The notes below the pieces were generated by a model. That model searched no databases, was not told where the DNA came from, and saw only the letters and a program-made list of their open reading frames with translations. A stretch of DNA of 64,000 nucleotides from Sphingomonas lacunae (GTDB lineage: Bacteria > Pseudomonadota > Alphaproteobacteria > Sphingomonadales > Sphingomonadaceae), in NCBI RefSeq assembly GCF_012979535.1, contig NZ_CP053015.1, positions 496,001 through 560,000 of the forward strand. Reading direction: 5' to 3'. Every line of letters starts with the position of its first letter. Position 1 is the stretch's first letter. Positions 9,174-18,737 of this stretch are shown here, one piece after another. The position numbers and the translations under genes are program-made.

Positions 9174-9219
9174 GCGTCTCTCATCCCGTCCTTGTGACAG
9201 GCTGAGTCTATGCCCGACT

Positions 9220-9238
9220 TATATAACCACGTCAAACA
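9220..9238. promoter_or_regulatory. island operator site B
   Basis: TATATAAC-CAC-GTCAAACA; the left arm is a full match to the island palindrome and the right arm is partial. Read on the minus strand it contains TTGACG followed at 17 bp by CATAGA, a plausible promoter for the dehydrogenase operon, so a bound repressor would cover the -35 box. Confidence 0.65.
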
Positions 9239-9246
9239 GGTTGCGG

Positions 9247-10776
9247 CTATTTGGGAATGACGGTGCCGTCCCAATAGCGGTCGCGGATCAGCCGTTTGTA
9301 GAGCTTGCCGGTGTCCAGTCGTGGCAAGGCCGGATCGAAATCAAAGGAGCGCGGGCATTTGACCGGTGAGAGATGCTCGCGGCAATAGGCCTTGAGCTCT
9401 TCGGCCAGCGCGGGTCCCGCTTCCTCCCAGCGCGCCGGCTGGACGACCGCCTTCACTTCCTCGCCCATCTCGGCATTGGGAACGCCGATCACCGCGACAT
9501 CCGCCACCTTGGGATGATTGATCAGGACATTCTCGATTTCCTGGGGATAGATGTTGACCCCACCCGAGATGATCATGAAGCTCTTGCGGTCGGTGAGGAA
9601 CAGATAGCCGTCCTCATCAACATAGCCGATATCACCCAGCATAGACCAATCGGGATGCTGCGGGTGGCGGCTCTCACGTGTCTTCTCAGGATCGTTCAGA
9701 TATTCGAACGGCCAGCCGCCCTCGAAATAGATGATCCCAGGTTCACCGGGTGGCAGTTCGCGCCCGTCCTCGTCGCAAATATGGAGAATACCCCAGGTGG
9801 CCTTTCCAACTGACCCCGGCTTTTGCAGCCATTCCTCCGAAGAAATGCCGGTCGAACCATTGCCCTCACTGCCGGCATAATATTCAAAGATGATCGGCCC
9901 GAACCAGTCGATCATCTTGCGCTTGATCTCGACTGGACAAGGTGCGGCCGCGTGGATCACCAGTTGCAATGATGACAGGTCATGCCCCAGCCGCTCCTCG
10001 TCGGGCAGTTTGAGCATCCGCACGAACATGGTCGGCACCATCTGCGTGGCGGTGATGCGATAGCGTTCGATCGCCTTGAGCGCGCCTACGGGATCAAATT
10101 TGCGCATGACGACGACTGTCGAACCCAGTCGGTGACAGGTCGTCGAATAAGCCATTGGCGCCGTGTGATAGAGCGGCGCGGGCGACAGATAGATAGTATG
10201 CTGATCAAAGGCATAGGCATCGCGCAGCCGGTCGTGCAGATTGTTCGGCGCGGTCGGGTCCTCACCGGTCAGCGGCAGCTTTACCCCCTTGGGACGGCCA
10301 GTGGTGCCCGACGAATATACCATGTGAAATCCCGCCGATTCGTCATCAATACGTCCAGAGGGCATGGTGGCCCGGGCGGCATTCCACTCTTCAAGTGTCA
10401 GGCAGGTGGCAAAGCCATCGGCGCGGACGAGGTCGAACAAGGCAGACACAGCAGCGATATCGACATCGCCGATCAGCAGCTTCGCACCGCTGTTGCCGAC
10501 GATATACTGCGCTTCCTCGGCGGTCAGCGCGGTCGCCATCGGCGTGATGTAGAGGCCAGCGCGTTGCGCGGCCCAATAGATTTCGAAAAATTCGGGCCGG
10601 TTGGTGATCCACATTGCGACGGTGTCACCACCGTTGAGCCTATGCTGCCGGAGCAGGTGCGCGCCCTGATCGGCACGCCTCTCCATTTCGCCATAGGTGA
10701 GAGTCTCGCCGCTTTCCGCGATGATGATGGCGGGCTGATCCGGCCGCGCGGCGGCGTGAATCCGGGGATGGGTCAT
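9247..10776 (-). CDS. acyl-CoA synthetase (AMP-dependent, FadD-like)
   Basis: A 509-residue ANL-superfamily enzyme. The P-loop is YSSGTTGRPKG, followed by EYYAGSEGNG, a hinge region LTDRKSFMIISGG and a C-terminal DTGKLYKR with the acylation-relevant Lys. It activates a carboxylic acid to the CoA thioester with ATP. GGGAG precedes the ATG. It lies upstream of the dehydrogenase operon on the same strand, but operator B sits between them, so each may have its own transcription start. The substrate is probably the cluster's acid intermediate. Confidence 0.94.
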   Translation of the reverse strand: MTHPRIHAAARPDQPAIIIAESGETLTYGEMERRADQGAHLLRQHRLNGGDTVAMWITNRPEFFEIYWAAQRAGLYITPMATALTAEEAQYIVGNSGAKLLIGDVDIAAVSALFDLVRADGFATCLTLEEWNAARATMPSGRIDDESAGFHMVYSSGTTGRPKGVKLPLTGEDPTAPNNLHDRLRDAYAFDQHTIYLSPAPLYHTAPMAYSTTCHRLGSTVVVMRKFDPVGALKAIERYRITATQMVPTMFVRMLKLPDEERLGHDLSSLQLVIHAAAPCPVEIKRKMIDWFGPIIFEYYAGSEGNGSTGISSEEWLQKPGSVGKATWGILHICDEDGRELPPGEPGIIYFEGGWPFEYLNDPEKTRESRHPQHPDWSMLGDIGYVDEDGYLFLTDRKSFMIISGGVNIYPQEIENVLINHPKVADVAVIGVPNAEMGEEVKAVVQPARWEEAGPALAEELKAYCREHLSPVKCPRSFDFDPALPRLDTGKLYKRLIRDRYWDGTVIPK

Positions 10777-10819
10777 GCGGTAAACTCCCTCACAATCACC
10801 ATCCCCTGGATGGTGCGAC

Positions 10820-11119
10820 TTAGAGTGCCCGCAGCTCGGCTGTCGTCAAGCTGGTGGTTGCGCGAGTGCCATTGATGGTCAGGGTCGACACAGGGATGCG
10901 GATGAAGGCTCCACGATAGATAACCGACACAGCGACCGCTTCACCCGCTTCGTTGGTGACGACGCGAACGATCCGGCCGACGCGGCCGCCTTCACTGGTG
11001 ACGATCGACATGCCTTCACGCAGGGCCGGTGCGGCGGAGGTGGCAGCCGTCTGGGCAGCTACCGGCGCGGCAACGACAGTGGCAGCAGCGAGGGCGAGGG
11101 CAAGGGTGGGGAGACGCAT
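10820..11119 (-). CDS. small secreted protein, PRC-barrel-like, function unknown
   Basis: A 99-residue protein with an N-terminal signal peptide (hydrophobic MRLPTLALALAAATVVAAP, likely cleavage after VAAQ). It is followed by a beta-rich domain reading GMSIVTSEGGRVGRIVRVV, reminiscent of PRC-barrel-like sphingomonad exported proteins. GGATAA precedes ATG 11119. It is oriented with the catabolic genes but is not obviously metabolic. About 100 bp of noncoding sequence lies upstream. Confidence 0.8.
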   Translation of the reverse strand: MRLPTLALALAAATVVAAPVAAQTAATSAAPALREGMSIVTSEGGRVGRIVRVVTNEAGEAVAVSVIYRGAFIRIPVSTLTINGTRATTSLTTAELRAL

Positions 11120-11220
11120 CAGATTATCCTTTTCAGAGTTATTTGTTCGACGGCTGAAAGCAGGCCAATTTGCGATTCGCAAGCCAAAACCATCAAAACA
11201 GATAACTTTTTATGGGGTCG

Positions 11221-12033
11221 TCACGAGCCTTCCCTTGCCGCCCTCTCCGCTTTCCAGATTTGCGCGGTTGCCTGGGTCGACAGCGTCATGTTGAGCGCCT
11301 CGGCATCGAGCGCCGCCTCAAACGCCCAATCCTCGGCATTGTTGAGATTGGCCTTCATGTAGCGATAGCCCATTCGCGGTCCGTCGGCGAGGCGGCGGGC
11401 AGCCTTCATCGTCTCTTCGGCCAGCACGGCATCATCGAAAAGGCGGGTATAGAGCCCCTTGGCATAGGCCTGCTCCGCCGTCAGCTTCTCGCCCAGAAGG
11501 AACAATTCCCGAGCCACGCCGGTGCCGACAATCTTGGTCCAGAACCAGGTTGAGCCGAAGTCGCCGCCCGCGCCGATCCGGTCAAAGGCGGTGAGAAAGC
11601 TCGCGCTGGTTCCGGCAAAGCGCAAGTCGCAGGCCCCGGCAATGCCGATCCCTGCCCCGGCCACCGGGCCATTGACCATGGCAATGGTCGGCTTGGGCAT
11701 TTCATGCAGCAGCCGCGCCGTCTCCATGAAACCGCGCAACCGGGCAAAGCCCTGCTCGGTCCGGCTGCCGCTGCCGCGGTTGGCCGCAACCACCGCCTTG
11801 TCGGCGCCACCCTCTTTCAGGTCACCGCCGGCGCAAAATCCGCGCCCTGCTCCGGTGACGATGACACAACCGACCGAGGCATCCCGCGCGGCATCGGCGC
11901 AGGCATCGGCCAGCGGTGCCATGATCGATGCGGTCAGCGCGTTGAGCCGATCCGGGCGGTTGAGTGTGATGGTGCGGACGCCATCGTCATCCGCCACCAA
12001 CACCTCGCTTGTCGGCGTATCGCTGTCGCTCAC
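11221..12033 (-). CDS. enoyl-CoA hydratase/isomerase (PaaG-like)
   Basis: About 270 residues, crotonase fold. The oxyanion segments are FCAGGDLKEG and NGPVAGAGIGIAGACDLRFA. The segment AFDRIGAGGDFGSTW places an Asp where PaaG-type delta3-delta2 isomerases have their conserved acid, so isomerase activity is as likely as hydration. GTG 12033 overlaps the TGA of the upstream dehydratase (GTGA), so the two act in one operon under operator C. Confidence 0.9.
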   Translation of the reverse strand: MSDSDTPTSEVLVADDDGVRTITLNRPDRLNALTASIMAPLADACADAARDASVGCVIVTGAGRGFCAGGDLKEGGADKAVVAANRGSGSRTEQGFARLRGFMETARLLHEMPKPTIAMVNGPVAGAGIGIAGACDLRFAGTSASFLTAFDRIGAGGDFGSTWFWTKIVGTGVARELFLLGEKLTAEQAYAKGLYTRLFDDAVLAEETMKAARRLADGPRMGYRYMKANLNNAEDWAFEAALDAEALNMTLSTQATAQIWKAERAAREGS

Positions 12034-13319
12034 TTGCCCCCCAATTCCCAATGGCGCGCCATCATCTGGGCCGCCTTCTGCGCCAGCTCGCGTGGCACTT
12101 CGCGATACATCGGCAAGGGGTTCTCCTTGCTCGGCAGCGCGATGGTGGCGGTGGCGCGCACCGATTCCTCGCCGCGCTGGTTGACGAATTTGACCGCGAC
12201 ATCGACCACGGTCTGACCGTCCTCGACACGCTTGGCAAGCACCTGCCCGGTCACTGTCTGAACGTCGCCCATATAGTTGAATTTGCGGATTTCGTCATGG
12301 ACGTGGAGGATCACCGCATCATCACCGCACCAGTCGCTGAGATATTGGTAGAGGAAATTCTCGCGCATTACCCCATAGTCATAGGCCATCGGGTTGCCGA
12401 TCGCCTGCGCCCATTTCGGGTCCCAGTGCAGCCGTTGCGCGACATCGGGGATGCCCTGCTCATTCTTCACATAGAATGCCGGGATGCGTTGGCGGTTCTT
12501 GTGCGCCAGCCGGTTGGCGGTCGGAGCATAGGGCACAAAGCCATAGCCGCCGGCGTGGAAACAGATGACGTCTGTGACGGTCAGCGGACCCTTGGCCTGC
12601 GTGCCCAGCGAGTCACCCACCTCAACATCCTCCGCCCAACGTTTGGCCGCGCCCTGCACCTTTTCGGCCGCATAAATTGCCTCAATCTCGGCAAATTCCT
12701 CTTCGGTATAGGTCGCTGGCGGGATTGAGAGATTTTTGCCCTTCTTGGCCGCGGTCTTGCGTTCGGTCAGGACGCGGAGGATGCGATAGACAGCGACCAC
12801 CTCGCCGCGCTGGTTGACCTTGACGTCGCGGCGGACGGCGATGACCGACTTGCCGGCAAATTCCGACTTCTTGACCTCGCAGGTCTCGTCACCGGCAAAG
12901 CTGTAGATGGTGTCGCCGGGTCGCACCGGCCGATAGAAATCCCAGGTCGAACCGGAGACGAAGACGTGGATACCCTTGAACAGGCTCTTGCGCAGCGCCT
13001 TGATCTCATCGGGCACCGGATCGCCGAGCATCGGCTTGTTGAGGATGCCGGTCATCATGCCGGGAGCGATGATCCCGCCCCAACGCGTTCGTCGCGCATA
13101 GTCCGGATCGCAATAGAGCGGATTGTCGTCACCACAACCGTGCGCGAAGTTGCGGATATTATCCTCGGTCGCGGTCTGGAAATATTCACGGGTCTTGGAC
13201 GCCTGTTCGAATCCGAGCAGCTTTCGCTGCCGATCGATATCATGGTCAGTGATCTCATAATCGACGGCTTTCTGCCATTCGTCGCTCTGCAAAATGTCCT
13301 TCTGGGCCTCAGCCATCAT
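12030..13319 (-). CDS. double-hotdog MaoC-like / FAS1-type dehydratase
   Basis: About 429 residues containing two hotdog domains. The N-terminal one carries HGCGDDNPLYCDPDYA, a hydratase-2 type motif with Tyr where the catalytic His usually sits. The C-terminal one has RLHWDPKWAQAIGNP, with the His retained, so catalysis may reside in the second domain. It probably hydrates a bulky 2-enoyl-CoA, as MaoC-like enzymes do in steroid side-chain oxidation. Two in-frame ATGs (13319, 13316) follow GGGAGCGAG. Confidence 0.9.
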   Translation of the reverse strand: MMAEAQKDILQSDEWQKAVDYEITDHDIDRQRKLLGFEQASKTREYFQTATEDNIRNFAHGCGDDNPLYCDPDYARRTRWGGIIAPGMMTGILNKPMLGDPVPDEIKALRKSLFKGIHVFVSGSTWDFYRPVRPGDTIYSFAGDETCEVKKSEFAGKSVIAVRRDVKVNQRGEVVAVYRILRVLTERKTAAKKGKNLSIPPATYTEEEFAEIEAIYAAEKVQGAAKRWAEDVEVGDSLGTQAKGPLTVTDVICFHAGGYGFVPYAPTANRLAHKNRQRIPAFYVKNEQGIPDVAQRLHWDPKWAQAIGNPMAYDYGVMRENFLYQYLSDWCGDDAVILHVHDEIRKFNYMGDVQTVTGQVLAKRVEDGQTVVDVAVKFVNQRGEESVRATATIALPSKENPLPMYREVPRELAQKAAQMMARHWELGGK

Positions 13320-13351
13320 CTCGCTCCCGTCAAATTCCAACTTGTCTTAGT

Positions 13352-13370
13352 TGTATAACTAGGTAATATA
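13352..13370. promoter_or_regulatory. island operator site C
   Basis: TGTATAAC-TAG-GTAATATA in the divergent gap between the MaoC-like and acyl-CoA synthetase genes. TTGTCT at 13343 and TAATAT 16 bp later give a rightward promoter spanning the site. The CTTGTCTTA just upstream is identical to that at site A, so the two promoters share an extended architecture. Confidence 0.7.
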
Positions 13371-13391
13371 CGGAAGAAACGGACGCAAGGG

Positions 13392-14897
13392 GTGAATGTG
13401 ACAGGACAAGTCAACCGGATCAGCGATGCACTGAAAGTGCGCGCCATCCACCAGTCCGATCAGGTGGCCCATGACGACACGCGCCGGGTGCTGACCTTTG
13501 CCGAGTGGGACCGCGAAGCCGATGAGATTGCTGGCGGCCTCGCTGCAGCCGGTCTCCAGCCCGGCGACCGCGTCTTTCTGCCGATCAGCAACAACCGCGC
13601 GGTCGAACATGCTATCGCCGTCTTTGCCGTCTTTCGCGCCGGCGGCATTGCTTGTCCGGTCAATACCCGGCTGTCGCCGCGCGAAGTCGAGGACTATGCC
13701 GCGCCGACCACGCCGCGCTTTGCCCTCACCGACGCACCCGACCTGATTGCGCATCTGCCGCTCGCTGGCAGCTGGCATGTGGACGCCATGCCCCGCGACA
13801 TCGCCGCCCTGCCCGACCAGTCGACGCTTGATCCCGCAGCCGACGCCGAAATCCTCGGCACATCAGGCACCACCGGCAAAATCAAGGGCGTGGTCGTCAG
13901 CCATCCTGATCTGATGAAGGGCGTCACCGGCACCAATCAGGACAAGAGCCGCTCGACGCTCCACGCCCTGCCCTTCACGGGCTCCGGCGGCAATCTTGGC
14001 GTGTTGATGCTCCCCGCGCGCGGGGGTGCCACGACCTACACCCAGCCCAAGTTCGATCCCAAGGGCTTCCTTGAACTGGTCAAGGCCAAGAAGCCGGACC
14101 TGGTCTATCTGGTCCCCTCAATGCTGCGCCTCGTGCTCGATCATCCTGATGCCGCAGACTATGATTTCGACGGTGTCCGTTTCCTGATGACGGGCACCGC
14201 GCCGCTACCGCATGACAGCGTCGTGCGCACCCTTGCCCTCTGGCCACACCTTCGCATGCGCAACAGCTATGGCATGAGCGAAGGCGGCATCGGCATCATG
14301 ACCACCACCCGCGAACAGGTGCTCAAACCCGGCTGTGTCGGCAAGCTACCGCCGCACATGGCGCTGTGGGATGAGGACGGCAATGTCATCACCGACAAGC
14401 ATGTCGTCGGCGAAATCTGCGGCTACCAAAAGCATAGTCGCCGCTACTGGAACGATCCCGAAGCCACCGCCGCCTCCTTCCGCGAGGGTTGGACGCGCAG
14501 CGGCGACCTTGGCTACATCGACGATGACGGTGACCTGATCCTCGCCGGCCGCTCAAAGGAACTGATCATCCGCGGCGGCTACAACATCACGCCGATGGAG
14601 ATCGAAACCGTCCTCCACCAGCATCCGGCGGTGCAGGAAGCCGCCGTCGTTGGTGTCGATCATGATGTGCTCGGTGAAGACATTGGCGCTGCCGTCTCAC
14701 TGCGTCCCGGCGCCAGCGTCACGCCGGCGGAAATCACCGCCTATGCGCGCGAACATCTCGCCGACAACAAGGTGCCGCGCACCGTCCTGGTCCTGCCCGA
14801 ACTGCCGCACAATCCCAATGGCAAGATCCTCAAGAAGGAACTCAAGCCCCTGCTCGATGCGAAAGCGAGGGAAATACGGGCAGCAAGGGTGGCTTGA
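13392..14897 (+). CDS. acyl-CoA synthetase (AMP-dependent, FadD-like)
   Basis: A 501-residue ANL enzyme: P-loop LGTSGTTGKIKG, YGMSEGGIG, a hinge around LILAGRSKELIIRGG and C-terminal NPNGKILKKEL. It forms an acyl-CoA from a free acid. The start is GTG 13392 (AAGGGG upstream) or GTG 13398; no in-frame ATG is near. It is divergent from the dehydratase/isomerase operon across operator C and convergent with dehydrogenase pair 2. Confidence 0.94.
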   Translation: MNVTGQVNRISDALKVRAIHQSDQVAHDDTRRVLTFAEWDREADEIAGGLAAAGLQPGDRVFLPISNNRAVEHAIAVFAVFRAGGIACPVNTRLSPREVEDYAAPTTPRFALTDAPDLIAHLPLAGSWHVDAMPRDIAALPDQSTLDPAADAEILGTSGTTGKIKGVVVSHPDLMKGVTGTNQDKSRSTLHALPFTGSGGNLGVLMLPARGGATTYTQPKFDPKGFLELVKAKKPDLVYLVPSMLRLVLDHPDAADYDFDGVRFLMTGTAPLPHDSVVRTLALWPHLRMRNSYGMSEGGIGIMTTTREQVLKPGCVGKLPPHMALWDEDGNVITDKHVVGEICGYQKHSRRYWNDPEATAASFREGWTRSGDLGYIDDDGDLILAGRSKELIIRGGYNITPMEIETVLHQHPAVQEAAVVGVDHDVLGEDIGAAVSLRPGASVTPAEITAYAREHLADNKVPRTVLVLPELPHNPNGKILKKELKPLLDAKAREIRAARVA

Positions 14898-14908
14898 CCA
14901 GTCACGCC

Positions 14909-16129
14909 TCAGCGCAACTGGTCGAACGGCACATCCTTGTCGGCGCGTATGTCGCCCGGCATGCCCAGCACCCGCTCGGCAATCTGGTTGCGCAGCACCT
15001 CGTCAGCGCCGCCGGCAATACGCATCACCGTTGACCAGATATAGTCATGCTGCAAATCGCGCGTCGCCGCATCAGCCGCCGCCGCGGCGATCGCCGCCGG
15101 GCCGCGCAGTTCCATGGCAAGGCCGCTCGTCTTTTGCAGGCGCCGGGCATAGGCCAGCTTGACCATTCCGGCCATGGCACCGGGGTTCTCGCCACGCGAC
15201 ACCATTGTCCTGAGCCGCGCCTGGAACCAGCGCTCAGCGCGCTCTTCGGCATACGCCTCTGCCAGCGCCAGCCGCACATGACCCTGATCGAGCGCCGTCC
15301 CGCCGCGACCGTCCGGTGTCGCCTGCGCATAGTCCATCAACTCGCCGATCCGGCTGCCATGGCTCGCTGTACCCAGCCGTTCGCCCATCAGCACGGTCAT
15401 GCAACAGGCCCAGCCTTCACCCACCGCGCCAATGCGGTTGGCATCGGGAATGCGGACATCGGTGAAAAAGGTTTCGTTGAAATCGCTGGCACCCGAAATC
15501 TGGCGGATGGGTCGCACTTCTATACCCGGTGTCTTCATATCGACGACAAAGAAGGTCAGCCCCTTGTGCTTGGGCACGCTGCCATCGGTGCGTGCGACGA
15601 GAATGCCCCAGTCGGTCAGATGCGCCCAGCTTGACCAGACCTTCTGCCCGTTGATGATCCAGTCGCCGCTGCCATCATCGGCCCGAACCGCCTTGGTCCG
15701 CAAATTGGCAAGGTCCGATCCGGCAGAAGGCTCCGAAAACAGTTGGCACCAGGTCAGGTCACCCTTGAGGGTCGCCTCGATAAAGCGCGCCCGTTGCTCA
15801 CCATTGCCATGCTTGCCGATAACAGGAATCGCCATGCCGATGCCGATGGTGGTAAACGGTCCGTGTGGCAGATTGTAGCGCGCCTCTTCCTCCGCCCAGA
15901 TCACCGCATCGATGATCGATCCGCCGCGGCCACCCAGCGCCGTGGGCAGCACAATCCCGGCATAGCCGCCGTCATAGACCGTCCGCTGCCAGACGCGCTC
16001 ACGCTCGGCCTGTTCGGTATCGGGCAGGCGCACCCCTTCTGGCAGGACATGCGCTGGCGCATGAGCCGCCAGCCAGGCGCGCGCTTCGGCGCGGAAGGCA
16101 GCTTCGGACGGTGAATCGTTGAAGTCCAT
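14909..16129 (-). CDS. acyl-CoA dehydrogenase, large subunit of heteromeric pair 2
   Basis: A 406-residue FAD acyl-CoA dehydrogenase with FSEPSAGSDLAN, WIINGQKVWSS and the C-terminal IAGGADEVLRNQIAERVLG. Its ATG overlaps the stop of the partner (TGATG). Second of two tandem dehydrogenase pairs in the island, likely acting on a different chain-length or branched intermediate from pair 1. Co-transcribed with the partner and the APH-like kinase upstream. Confidence 0.94.
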   Translation of the reverse strand: MDFNDSPSEAAFRAEARAWLAAHAPAHVLPEGVRLPDTEQAERERVWQRTVYDGGYAGIVLPTALGGRGGSIIDAVIWAEEEARYNLPHGPFTTIGIGMAIPVIGKHGNGEQRARFIEATLKGDLTWCQLFSEPSAGSDLANLRTKAVRADDGSGDWIINGQKVWSSWAHLTDWGILVARTDGSVPKHKGLTFFVVDMKTPGIEVRPIRQISGASDFNETFFTDVRIPDANRIGAVGEGWACCMTVLMGERLGTASHGSRIGELMDYAQATPDGRGGTALDQGHVRLALAEAYAEERAERWFQARLRTMVSRGENPGAMAGMVKLAYARRLQKTSGLAMELRGPAAIAAAAADAATRDLQHDYIWSTVMRIAGGADEVLRNQIAERVLGMPGDIRADKDVPFDQLR

Positions 16130-17235
16130 CAGACTGTCTCCCCCTGCGCGGACTGGGCGATATTGCTGTCAGGCACATGGGCGATCAGCCGGTCGGCCCA
16201 ATGCGCCCGGTTGCCGATGTTGACCGCCAGCATCCGCTCGCGCCGGTAATAGAAATGGCAATTGGCATCGAAAGTATAGCCAATGCCACCATGCACCTGC
16301 AGATTCTCGCGCGCGGCCATCTCAAAGGCGGTAATCGCACTCAGCCTTGCCGCCGCCGCCGCGATTGGCAGGTCATCGGCCGACTCATCGACTGCCCATC
16401 CGCCGAAATAGGCGTTGGACTTGGCCAGTTCGATACCCACCGCGACATCGGCCAGCTTGTGCTTGATCGCCTGATAGGAAGCCAGCGGACGGCCAAACAT
16501 CGGCCGGTCCTTTACATAGGTGAGGCCCATGGCGAGGCACGCCTCCGATCCGCCCACCGCCTCGAATGCCGCCTGCACGGCTGCGCGGTCGAGCAAGGTC
16601 GCCACCTTGCCGTGTCCCGGCATCACATCAGCTACCGCATCCGCAAAATCAATCCGGTAATGGGCTCGCAACTGGTCAAAACTGTCCAGCCTGGTCCGCG
16701 TTACGCCCGGCTGATTGAGCTCGACGATCGCCAACGCATCACCGCTGGCAACCACCGCGATATGGGCAATACCGGCATCTGCCACCGGAAATTTCGTACC
16801 GCTTATGCGTCCGCCAATGCACTGTACTGCCGCGCCGACGAGCGGCCCCGGCCCCTCGCTTGCCGCGAAGCAGCCGATCACCACACCGCTGGCCAGTCCG
16901 GGCAGCCAGCGCGCCTTTTGTTCGTCACTTCCGGCCAGCGAAATCGCCTCCGCTGCCAGCACGATCGACGAGAAAAAGGGCACCGCTGCATTGGCCCGGC
17001 CCAGTTCTTCGCTGATGACGCCAAGGTCGAGCGCGGTCAGGCCCAGGCCGCCATGCGCTTCGCCTATCGCTGCGCCGAGGAAACCCATCTCGGCCAGTTC
17101 GCGCCACAGTGCCTCGTCCCACTCAGCGCCATCATCGATCAATCGACGCAAATGGTCATAGGGCGTGCGTTCGCCGAGCAGGCCGCGCGCCTGTTCAGCC
17201 AGCATCTTTTGTTCATCCGAAAGATCGAAGTTCAT
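16129..17235 (-). CDS. acyl-CoA dehydrogenase, small subunit of heteromeric pair 2
   Basis: A 368-residue acyl-CoA dehydrogenase-family protein with N-terminal NFDLSDEQKMLAEQARGLL, a degenerate central domain and C-terminal HGGIGYTFDANCHFYYRR. The tandem overlap with the 406-residue protein and its divergence from single-subunit enzymes argue for a heterotetramer as in steroid side-chain catabolism. It starts 5 bp after the stop of the kinase gene. Confidence 0.92.
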   Translation of the reverse strand: MNFDLSDEQKMLAEQARGLLGERTPYDHLRRLIDDGAEWDEALWRELAEMGFLGAAIGEAHGGLGLTALDLGVISEELGRANAAVPFFSSIVLAAEAISLAGSDEQKARWLPGLASGVVIGCFAASEGPGPLVGAAVQCIGGRISGTKFPVADAGIAHIAVVASGDALAIVELNQPGVTRTRLDSFDQLRAHYRIDFADAVADVMPGHGKVATLLDRAAVQAAFEAVGGSEACLAMGLTYVKDRPMFGRPLASYQAIKHKLADVAVGIELAKSNAYFGGWAVDESADDLPIAAAAARLSAITAFEMAARENLQVHGGIGYTFDANCHFYYRRERMLAVNIGNRAHWADRLIAHVPDSNIAQSAQGETV

Positions 17236-17240
17236 CGCGC

Positions 17241-18644
17241 TTAACTCGCTTGGGCACTGTCGCCGTCAAACGGCGGGAAATAACAGGTGGCAAAGGCGCC
17301 CATGCCTTCGGCCATCAGAAACGTGTCGCGCATCATCCGCTCATGGCATTGCTGCAACGCCAGCTTGCGACCGATGCGGCCTTGGGCAACGGCCATGGCC
17401 AGCGCGTGGCGCGCGGTGGCTGCATCCTCAAAATCACGGACCAGCAGCTTGCCGATGCTTTCCCGTTCCATCCGGTCAAAGGCTGCGCCATAGCGTTCGC
17501 GCCGCTGCCAATATTTGACCAGCCGGGCCAGCGACTTGGCCTTGGCCCCAGCCTGCTGGTCGGCAACGCGCGGGACGATGTGATGGCGCAGGTCAGACAG
17601 CGCCGCCTCGAAACCCTTGTCGACCCAGGTCGCCGCCACCTCTGGCAGGCGCACGTCGATCAATGTCTGACCGGTCAACTCCGCGAGCGATTGCACGATC
17701 ACCCGCATGTGCGCTGTATGGAACACTAGCCCCATGCCCATCAGCGCCACTTCGGCCCCGCCGCCGACCGCATGGATGCCGGCATGGCCAGGGGTGATGA
17801 AGCTCATCTGGAAGAACAGGCGATAGAATTTGAGCCGGTTGGTGTCGATCACCCGTCCGGAAGCCCGCTCATAGGCAGCGATGAACGCGCGCATCGGAAC
17901 AAAGGGCTGGAACAGTGAACGCACCCAGATCTGCGCCAGATCCTCATGCGGGTCGCCATAATGGGTCAATTCCCAGTCGATCATCGCCCCGACGCGATTG
18001 TCGCTGTGCAGGAAATTGCCGGGCCCTGCATCACCATGCAACAGCACCGACGGCCCATCCTCGGCCGGCACATTCGCTTCCAGCCAGTCGAGGGCGAGGA
18101 TCAGGATCGGATCGGGCGTTGCCGCCATGTGCAGCTTGCGCCATTCCGCAATCTTGGCCCGCACCCGCTGTGCCGGAGTCACTGCCGGATCGTCAAATCC
18201 TTCCAGTACCAGTGCCGCCGGGTCAATCGCATGAAGCTTGGCCAACTGGTCGGCCAGATCGGCAGCCAGCGCACCCTTGTCATCAGCAACATCAAAGCGG
18301 TCGGCTCCCGGCACCATGCCGCTCAGTATCGCCAAATGTGCTGGTTCATGCGCGACATAGGCCGGCACCTTGACCCCGCTCGATCCGGCATCGCCAGACA
18401 GCGCGCGCAAGACCGAAACCTCGCGCCGATAATGCGGCATCCGCTTGGGGTCGCTGGTACGCGTGTCATAGGACAGGTAACAGTCCATGCTCCGGCCATC
18501 AGCCCAGGCCAGTGATACTTCGGCACCCAGCCGCGACGCACCGCCGCCGCCGCGCAACTTCACATGGCTGATCGACGCACCTGTCTGCGATTCGATGCTG
18601 GCAGCCAGATCCGCCGGGATCAGGGAATTGCTTGCCAAGGACAT
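17241..18644 (-). CDS. APH-like phosphotransferase (LvaA/ACAD11-kinase type)
   Basis: A 467-residue protein with an aminoglycoside-phosphotransferase fold. The catalytic loop is LHGDAGPGN (202-210) and the metal-binding IDWE is at 222-225. A C-terminal extension of roughly 150 residues has unknown role. APH-like kinases next to acyl-CoA dehydrogenases phosphorylate 4-hydroxyacyl-CoAs in levulinate catabolism (LvaA), and the same domain is fused to a dehydrogenase in animal ACAD10/11. That role is inferred here from family and context. AGGAGAG precedes the ATG. Operator D lies upstream. Heads the operon kinase, small and large dehydrogenase. Confidence 0.9.
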   Translation of the reverse strand: MSLASNSLIPADLAASIESQTGASISHVKLRGGGGASRLGAEVSLAWADGRSMDCYLSYDTRTSDPKRMPHYRREVSVLRALSGDAGSSGVKVPAYVAHEPAHLAILSGMVPGADRFDVADDKGALAADLADQLAKLHAIDPAALVLEGFDDPAVTPAQRVRAKIAEWRKLHMAATPDPILILALDWLEANVPAEDGPSVLLHGDAGPGNFLHSDNRVGAMIDWELTHYGDPHEDLAQIWVRSLFQPFVPMRAFIAAYERASGRVIDTNRLKFYRLFFQMSFITPGHAGIHAVGGGAEVALMGMGLVFHTAHMRVIVQSLAELTGQTLIDVRLPEVAATWVDKGFEAALSDLRHHIVPRVADQQAGAKAKSLARLVKYWQRRERYGAAFDRMERESIGKLLVRDFEDAATARHALAMAVAQGRIGRKLALQQCHERMMRDTFLMAEGMGAFATCYFPPFDGDSAQAS

Positions 18645-18694
18645 ACTCTCCTGCCCAATTTGTGATGGACGATTGCCATTACCCCTGTCCCACT

Positions 18695-18713
18695 TATATA
18701 ACCACGTCAACTA
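18695..18713. promoter_or_regulatory. island operator site D
   Basis: TATATAAC-CAC-GTCAACTA in the divergent gap between the kinase operon and the enoyl-CoA hydratase gene. It shares 15 consecutive bases with site B. TTGCCA 16 bp upstream of TATATA gives a rightward promoter whose -10 lies in the site. The minus strand contains TTGACG in the same place as at site B. Confidence 0.68.
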
Positions 18714-18737
18714 TCAACACGCAGCAGGGCTGTCAGC

